Below are positions 7,637-10,453 of a DNA stretch of 10,453 bases, piece after piece (the stretch's first letter is position 1; each line of letters opens with the position of its first letter). Below the pieces are notes generated by a model. The model did not search any database. It was not told the DNA's origin and saw only the letters and a list, made by a program, of their open reading frames with translations. This DNA is from Anaerolineaceae bacterium UBA2274 (GTDB lineage Bacteria; Chloroflexota; Anaerolineae; Anaerolineales; Anaerolineaceae). The translations under genes and the position numbers were made by a program. The stretch is from positions 1-10,453 of the forward strand of contig DDWY01000040.1 of assembly GCA_002347705.1 (NCBI GenBank), read 5' to 3'.

Positions 7637-7918
7637 TTGTGTCTCCAAGATGCAGAAAAACCCGAAGGTATCGCAGTGACAGCAGCTAACTGGGGCAGTG
7701 AAAAGATGCCGTCCTGGTACTACAACCTGAAAGCAAACCCGAAGGCAAGCGTATTACTGGACGGCAGGGAGAGGATTTGCACCGCGCGGGAGGCGCAGGG
7801 GGAAGAATATGACCATTACTGGAAACTGGCCGAAGCGACTTACCTCGGCATGCATCATTACAGACAGCGTGTGGGCGACCGGCGCATCCCGATCATGATC
7901 CTGAGCGAAGAGGGCTAA
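7637..7918 (+). pseudogene. 5'-truncated F420-type nitroreductase-family remnant
   Basis: The translated 93 residues match the C-terminal two thirds of the deazaflavin-dependent (Ddn-like) nitroreductase/quinone reductase family, split-barrel proteins that use reduced F420. Seen: GIAVTAANWGS, the family-typical SWYYNLKANP (26-35), the beta strand ASVLLDGRE, and the C-terminal DRRIPIMIL (81-89). The usual first 40-60 residues, including the strand and TTGRKSGKPR-like segment that contacts the cofactor, are missing. An in-frame TAA at 7628-7630 closes the frame, and the terminator and end of the regulator gene lie directly upstream. The only initiator is TTG 7637 without a ribosome site. A remnant left by a deletion is the simplest reading; a short expressed protein cannot be excluded. 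It still implies an ancestor with F420 biochemistry. Confidence 0.65.
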
Positions 7919-8120
7919 GAGTTTAAGAAGATCTCTTCAGTTTAAAATTCCATTCACCAGGTTTTGGATTGCGACTTTGTGGGGCTTGTTGGGGGAAACC
8001 CCTATGGAGGAAGTTTGTACTTGAAGATGAAGTAAACCAGATCCTTCAACAAAAGCTGCACACGTGAGAATGTTCAGGTCATTTAGAAATTGGTCTAGAG
8101 AGATGATTTGCATAAGAGAG
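7919..8120. other. Convergent gap without recognisable gene
   Basis: About 200 bases between the oxidoreductase remnant and the minus-strand terminator. I see no open frame of useful length. The only structure is a short GGGG-AAA-CCCC hairpin near 7992-8002. Confidence 0.5.
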
Positions 8121-8165
8121 TGATTAAAAATATTCTGAGTAGCTCAAGAAAATTGAGCTACTCAG
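8121..8165 (-). terminator. Intrinsic terminator of the padR-DUF5320 operon
   Basis: CTGAGTAGCTCAA (8135-8147) and its exact complement TTGAGCTACTCAG (8153-8165) form a 13-bp perfect stem with a 5-base loop, 18 bases past the last DUF5320 stop. Read on the minus strand it is followed by AATATTTTTAAT, a T-rich tail. The stem lacks a comparable tail in the plus direction, so it mainly serves the minus-strand operon. Confidence 0.85.
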
Positions 8166-8183
8166 AGGCTTGTCAATAGTTAC

Positions 8184-8456
8184 CTATTCTTTGTCTAAAT
8201 CTTGCAGCTGTTTGCTAACAGCAGCCAACTGATTTTCGAGCCAGGTCTTGCGCTGCGCCACGGCTTCTTTGGTTGCAAATGGCGGCGCGTCAATTTGCCC
8301 CATACCCCAACCAAAATTGCCGCGGAAAAACCCGCGTCCTCTGCCTCGGCCTGCGTAGCCCCCGGCGTAACCCCCCGCGTAACCCCCTCCGCAAGGCCCC
8401 AGTCCTCGTCCATTCGGTCCCGTTCCAATCGGTCCAGTTCCATCAAATCTTGGCAT
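8184..8456 (-). CDS. DUF5320 small Gly-rich protein, coiled-coil C-terminus
   Basis: Function unknown. The 90-residue protein has the DUF5320 layout: N-terminal MPxxDGTGPxGxGPxGRG (1-18), a single Cys22, then a Gly/Tyr/Arg-rich middle with three GGYA-type repeats (about 24-36) and RGRGRG, an aromatic-Gly stretch (43-53), and a charged amphipathic helix with coiled-coil character (about 62-90). A clear AGGAG lies 5 bases or so before the ATG. It is the third gene of padR-DUF5320-DUF5320, 24 bases after the preceding stop. DUF5320 genes are often neighbours of NifX-like cluster-binding proteins, as here across the divergent promoter. The Gly-rich repeat comes from a 12-bp tandem duplication. 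The family call rests on the N-terminal signature and the architecture. Confidence 0.85.
   Translation of the reverse strand: MPRFDGTGPIGTGPNGRGLGPCGGGYAGGYAGGYAGRGRGRGFFRGNFGWGMGQIDAPPFATKEAVAQRKTWLENQLAAVSKQLQDLDKE
8353..8388. repeat. 12-bp tandem repeat, three copies, in DUF5320 gene
   Basis: Three consecutive 12-base units (8353-8364, 8365-8376, 8377-8388), each near GCGTAACCCCCC, encode the GGYA repeats on the minus strand. As the unit is a multiple of three, copy changes would lengthen the protein without a frameshift. Confidence 0.8.
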
Positions 8457-8480
8457 AGTATTCTCCTATTAAATGTATGT

Positions 8481-8693
8481 TTATTGTCTGTTCATCCGGT
8501 TTCCACGCCGGCGTCCAAAAAAGCGACCGAATGTGGAATCCCACACCCCTGCGCCTCTGCGAAAAGCTCCGCCAGGTGTTGGGCTTGTGGTTGGGATCTT
8601 GCCGGTGTCAACACCAGTTGGTCCACAATTTCCCATGCCTCGCCCTGTTCGCGAGCCCTGACCCATAGGTCCAGTTCCATCTCTTGTTGGCAT
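8481..8693 (-). CDS. DUF5320 small Gly-rich protein, short form
   Basis: Function unknown. A 70-residue paralogue of the next gene in the operon: it begins MPTRDGTGPMGQGSRTGRGMG (first 20 shared in pattern with its neighbour) and carries its only Cys at 23, matching Cys22 of the other protein. The rest differs: a Pro/Thr-rich middle (30-42) and an Arg-rich basic end (about 57-70), with no C-terminal coiled coil. A perfect AGGAGG (8699-8704) overlaps the end of padR, whose stop is 12 bases upstream, so translation is probably coupled. Overall it is strongly basic. The pair of paralogues with one conserved Cys each could dimerise or share a metal site, but that is speculation. Confidence 0.82.
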   Translation of the reverse strand: MPTRDGTGPMGQGSRTGRGMGNCGPTGVDTGKIPTTSPTPGGAFRRGAGVWDSTFGRFFGRRRGNRMNRQ

Positions 8694-8705
8694 ATTTGCC
8701 TCCTT

Positions 8706-9089
8706 TTATCCTTTCTGAATCTTAGCGAACAATTTGTCGATGATTAAGTTGGTCTTTTCCAACTCTTGTGTCCAATAGCGCAAGGCTTCTTCGCCTTGGG
8801 CGGTCAAACGGTAAGTACGTCGAGGGGGGCCTTGGGTCTGATCTGTGTCCCAGTCCGATTCAATCCATTCCAATGTTTCCATTTCACGTAACGTTCGATA
8901 AACAACGCTCGGGTGAATGGTCGTCATATCCAGTGCATTGAGTTCAGACAGGAGACTGTAACCATGACCTGGCTGTTCTTTTAGCAAAACAAGCAATGTG
9001 GGCTCCAGCAGGGATACCACAAGGGGAGAATGAATCTCCTCACCCCTCGAGCCTGCTCTCATTGCCCAACCTCTTCCGCGTCTTGGCAT
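8706..9089 (-). CDS. PadR-family transcriptional regulator
   Basis: DNA-binding repressor-type protein, first gene of the padR-DUF5320-DUF5320 operon. Seen: a basic Gly/Arg-rich N-terminal tail (1-16); the PadR winged helix-turn-helix about 24-100 with LLVLLKEQPGHGYSLLSEL (32-50), HPSVVYRTLREME (59-71) and the wing GPPRRTYRLTAQG (87-99); then a C-terminal dimerisation helix (100-125). At 127 residues it is the short PadR subfamily 1 form with one C-terminal helix. There is no Cys, so redox or metal sensing through thiols is unlikely. AAGGAGG (9099-9105) is well spaced. PadR proteins commonly repress their own operon, and palindromes cover the promoter here. The effector is unknown; the genes it probably controls are the two DUF5320 genes and perhaps the divergent fusion gene. 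Confidence 0.93.
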   Translation of the reverse strand: MPRRGRGWAMRAGSRGEEIHSPLVVSLLEPTLLVLLKEQPGHGYSLLSELNALDMTTIHPSVVYRTLREMETLEWIESDWDTDQTQGPPRRTYRLTAQGEEALRYWTQELEKTNLIIDKLFAKIQKG

Positions 9090-9117
9090 ATCTTCGTGCC
9101 TCCTTTTGATCAGCCAC

Positions 9118-9146
9118 AGTATAGTGCACTATTCTCTTAATGTCAA
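9118..9146 (-). promoter_or_regulatory. Near-consensus promoter of the padR operon
   Basis: On the minus strand TTGACA (9141-9146, perfect -35), a 17-base spacer and TATACT (9118-9123, 5 of 6 for -10). This is the strongest sigma70-type promoter in the window, fitting an operon kept in check by a repressor. Confidence 0.85.
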
Positions 9147-9162
9147 TAGATAGTTAGAGAAT
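9121..9162. promoter_or_regulatory. Candidate PadR operators over the promoter
   Basis: ATAGTGCACTAT (9121-9132) is a perfect 12-bp palindrome overlapping the -10 box. ATTCTCTTA (9131-9139) and TTAGAGAAT (9154-9162) form a second inverted repeat (8 of 9) that brackets the -35 box. Their position predicts steric repression of padR; binding by PadR is inferred. Confidence 0.6.
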
Positions 9163-9210
9163 ATTCGCAAATGTTAACACAATTAATATAGTTACATTGG
9201 TAAAAGCCTC

Positions 9211-9238
9211 TTGCTAAACGCATATTAAGTACTATAAT
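9211..9238 (+). promoter_or_regulatory. Promoter of the XRE-cupin-NifX fusion gene
   Basis: TTGCTA (9211-9216), 16 bases, and a perfect TATAAT (9233-9238), giving a leader of roughly 75 bases. It lies about 50 bases beyond the padR operator region, so both promoters could be regulated together. Confidence 0.6.
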
Positions 9239-9321
9239 ATTGGGATACAGATAGTCTGAGAGCTTCGTTGTGCGAATAAAATCACCCAAAGTGGAGCTCA
9301 GGATAACACTGGAGAGGCAAA

Positions 9322-10371
9322 ATGAATTATTTTACAAACAGTCCAATGGATAGCCCTGATTCTCTTTCAGCCGATCTTATCGTAGGCAAGAGGCTGAAAG
9401 ATCTGCGCACCGAAAGAGCTTATTCTCTGCGTGTCCTGGCGGAGCGAAGCGGCCTGAACATCAACACCCTGAGTTTGATCGAGAACGGGAAGTCCTCTCC
9501 ATCGGTCAGCACACTGCAGCAGTTGTCGCAGGCATTGGATGTGCCGATAGCTGCTTTCTTTGAATCAGAGCCGGTAGAGAAAGAGATTGTTTTTACACAG
9601 GCTAATGCGCGACCAACCCAGACCTTTGGTTCCACTAAGATGCAAAACCTTGCAAAAGACCTGATCGACAATGCTGTGCAGCCATTTGTTGTGACCTTGG
9701 AACCAGGCATGGGCAGTGGTGATCATGCGATCGTCCATACGGGCTTTGAATTTATTTACTGTCTGAGTGGATCAATACGCTACCAGGTTGGTCAAGAGGA
9801 ATACATCCTCAATATGGGGGACAGCCTGGTTTTTGAAGCGCACAAACCACACAGTTGGGAAAACACAGGGGGAATTCCAACGCAAATTTTACTCATACTT
9901 TATCCAACAGATGAGAGAGAAAAAGCAAGCGGGCATCATTTTTCGCTTGAGGCTATGAAAAAGGAGATAAACATGAAAATTGCAGCAATAACAGAAGACG
10001 GAAAGACCATCAGTCAGCATTTTGGCCGGGCGCCATATTACCTGGTGCTGACCATTGAGGAAGGCAAGGTTACCGAAAGGGAATTGCGAGACAAATTGGG
10101 GCACAGCCAATTCCACGAGCTACACCATGTGGGTGAATCGAACGCGGGGGGGCACGGAATGGATGCGCAATCCCATAACAAACATGTTGACATGTCCCAG
10201 TTAATTGCCGATTGCAAAGCATTGCTTTGTGGTGGCATGGGCAGGGGTGCTTACGAAAGTATGCGCCGCTTGAATATCCGTCCCGTAGTGACAGACCTGC
10301 GCGATATTGAAACTGCAGTTCAGGCGTTTATTGACGGCAAGCTTATTGATCACACCGAACTGCTGCACTAG
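9322..10371 (+). CDS. XRE-cupin regulator fused to NifX/NifB-like cluster-binding domain
   Basis: A one-frame fusion of two normally separate proteins. Seen: XRE/Cro helix-turn-helix at about 20-78 (VGKRLKDLRTERAYSLRVLA, NTLSLIENGKSSPS); cupin beta barrel about 118-195 with HTGFEFIYCLSG and the second cupin motif NMGDSLVFEAHKPHSWEN; a short linker (196-217); then from Met218 a Nitro_FeMo-Co (NifX/NifB-like) domain, MKIAAITEDGKTISQHFGRAPYY onward, with a His-rich loop (261-288), Cys298, Cys303 and GGMGRGAYESM. The first half matches the common XRE-cupin regulators; the second binds iron-molybdenum-type or similar clusters in relatives. GGAGAGG (9311-9317) precedes ATG 9322. A near-perfect internal ribosome site and ATG at 9973 fall exactly on the domain boundary, so a free 132-residue NifX-like protein is probably also made. 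It is divergent from padR. A sequencing frameshift joining two genes is possible. Domain calls are firm; the cluster and DNA targets are unknown. Confidence 0.9.
   Translation: MNYFTNSPMDSPDSLSADLIVGKRLKDLRTERAYSLRVLAERSGLNINTLSLIENGKSSPSVSTLQQLSQALDVPIAAFFESEPVEKEIVFTQANARPTQTFGSTKMQNLAKDLIDNAVQPFVVTLEPGMGSGDHAIVHTGFEFIYCLSGSIRYQVGQEEYILNMGDSLVFEAHKPHSWENTGGIPTQILLILYPTDEREKASGHHFSLEAMKKEINMKIAAITEDGKTISQHFGRAPYYLVLTIEEGKVTERELRDKLGHSQFHELHHVGESNAGGHGMDAQSHNKHVDMSQLIADCKALLCGGMGRGAYESMRRLNIRPVVTDLRDIETAVQAFIDGKLIDHTELLH
9958..9975 (+). promoter_or_regulatory. Internal ribosome-binding site and start for NifX-like domain
   Basis: AAAAAGGAG (9958-9966), six bases, then ATG (9973-9975), in frame 217 codons into the fusion ORF. 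The encoded residues at this point are MKKEIN, a linker with no domain role, followed by the first residues of the NifX-like domain. This is as good as any start signal in the window and predicts a second product ending at 10371. Confidence 0.7.
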
Positions 10372-10443
10372 GTTTGGTATTACTACTAACAGAAAAAATA
10401 ACCGGTCGATAATTCGGGAGTAATCAGGAAAGATCGGTAACAG

Positions 10444-10453
10444 AAAAAAGGAG
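10444..10453 (+). promoter_or_regulatory. Ribosome-binding site of a gene beyond the window
   Basis: The window ends in AAAAAAGGAG, a strong Shine-Dalgarno sequence 73 bases after the fusion gene, with no start codon yet. The next gene on the plus strand probably begins within ten bases of the edge and may be cotranscribed. Confidence 0.55.

Noticed and set aside
8135..8165. The 13-bp perfect inverted repeat considered as an insertion-sequence end or attachment site
   Set aside because: Its 5-base loop, T-rich tail on the minus strand and place right behind the operon fit an intrinsic terminator.
8202..8747. A 181-codon open frame on the plus strand across both DUF5320 genes
   Set aside because: The minus-strand genes have family signatures, ribosome sites, a promoter and a terminator. 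The plus-strand frame is low-complexity Ser/Arg/Pro-rich shadow sequence.
9961..10371. The NifX-like part considered as a fully separate gene with the upstream gene ending before it
   Set aside because: The frame runs unbroken from ATG 9322 through 9973 with no stop, so as given it is one ORF; separate initiation is kept as a finding instead.
1..10453. CRISPR arrays, tRNA, rRNA, cobalamin riboswitch
   Set aside because: No regularly spaced repeats, no tRNA-like cloverleaf and no cobalamin riboswitch motif upstream of any gene were seen on reading.

Overview
The window reads like a chromosomal segment of a mid-GC, Gram-positive-type bacterium, most plausibly Chloroflexota (Anaerolineae-like). 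This is an inference from several traits. There are two lipoprotein-anchored extracytoplasmic enzymes, a CBM9-like plus GH9 cellulase, and a MerR/B12 photoreceptor-type regulator. There is also a deazaflavin (F420) oxidoreductase relic and a PadR/DUF5320/NifX-like metal-cluster gene neighbourhood. I see no rRNA, tRNA, CRISPR array, transposase or phage gene.

Layout, left to right. (1) A CopB-type P1B-3 copper-exporting ATPase with a His/Met-rich N-terminus (+); its frame is open to the left edge, so the true start may lie outside. (2) A structured non-coding gap, then a lipoprotein MsrA-MsrB fusion (+) that repairs oxidised methionines outside the membrane. (3) A convergent gap holding a small palindromic repeat with 13-bp perfect arms. 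(4) A large lipoprotein cellulase, CBM9-like plus Ig-like plus GH9 (-). (5) A short divergent promoter region with a LacI/CcpA-type palindrome and a good TATAAT box. (6) A CarH/LitR-like adenosylcobalamin-binding MerR regulator (+) that keeps the Wx9EH motif and the lower-ligand His but has Phe where the T. thermophilus light-state ligand His would be; it ends in a clear terminator. (7) A 5'-truncated remnant of an F420-dependent nitroreductase-family gene. (8) A minus-strand operon padR - DUF5320 - DUF5320 with a near-consensus promoter overlapped by palindromes and a strong terminator. (9) Divergently, a single ORF fusing an XRE helix-turn-helix, a cupin and a NifX/NifB-like iron-molybdenum cluster-binding domain. 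A textbook Shine-Dalgarno and ATG lie exactly at the cupin/NifX boundary. (10) The last ten bases look like the ribosome-binding site of a further gene on the same strand.

Functional picture. The left third is copper export and methionine repair, a metal/oxidative-stress theme; the middle is cellulose degradation. The right end is the least ordinary part: a divergent regulator pair (PadR versus XRE-cupin-NifX) with two small Gly-rich DUF5320 proteins. DUF5320 genes are commonly found beside NifX-like proteins and Mrp/MinD-type ATPases in anaerobes, so this looks like the edge of a metal-cluster handling locus whose regulator is physically fused to a cluster-binding domain.
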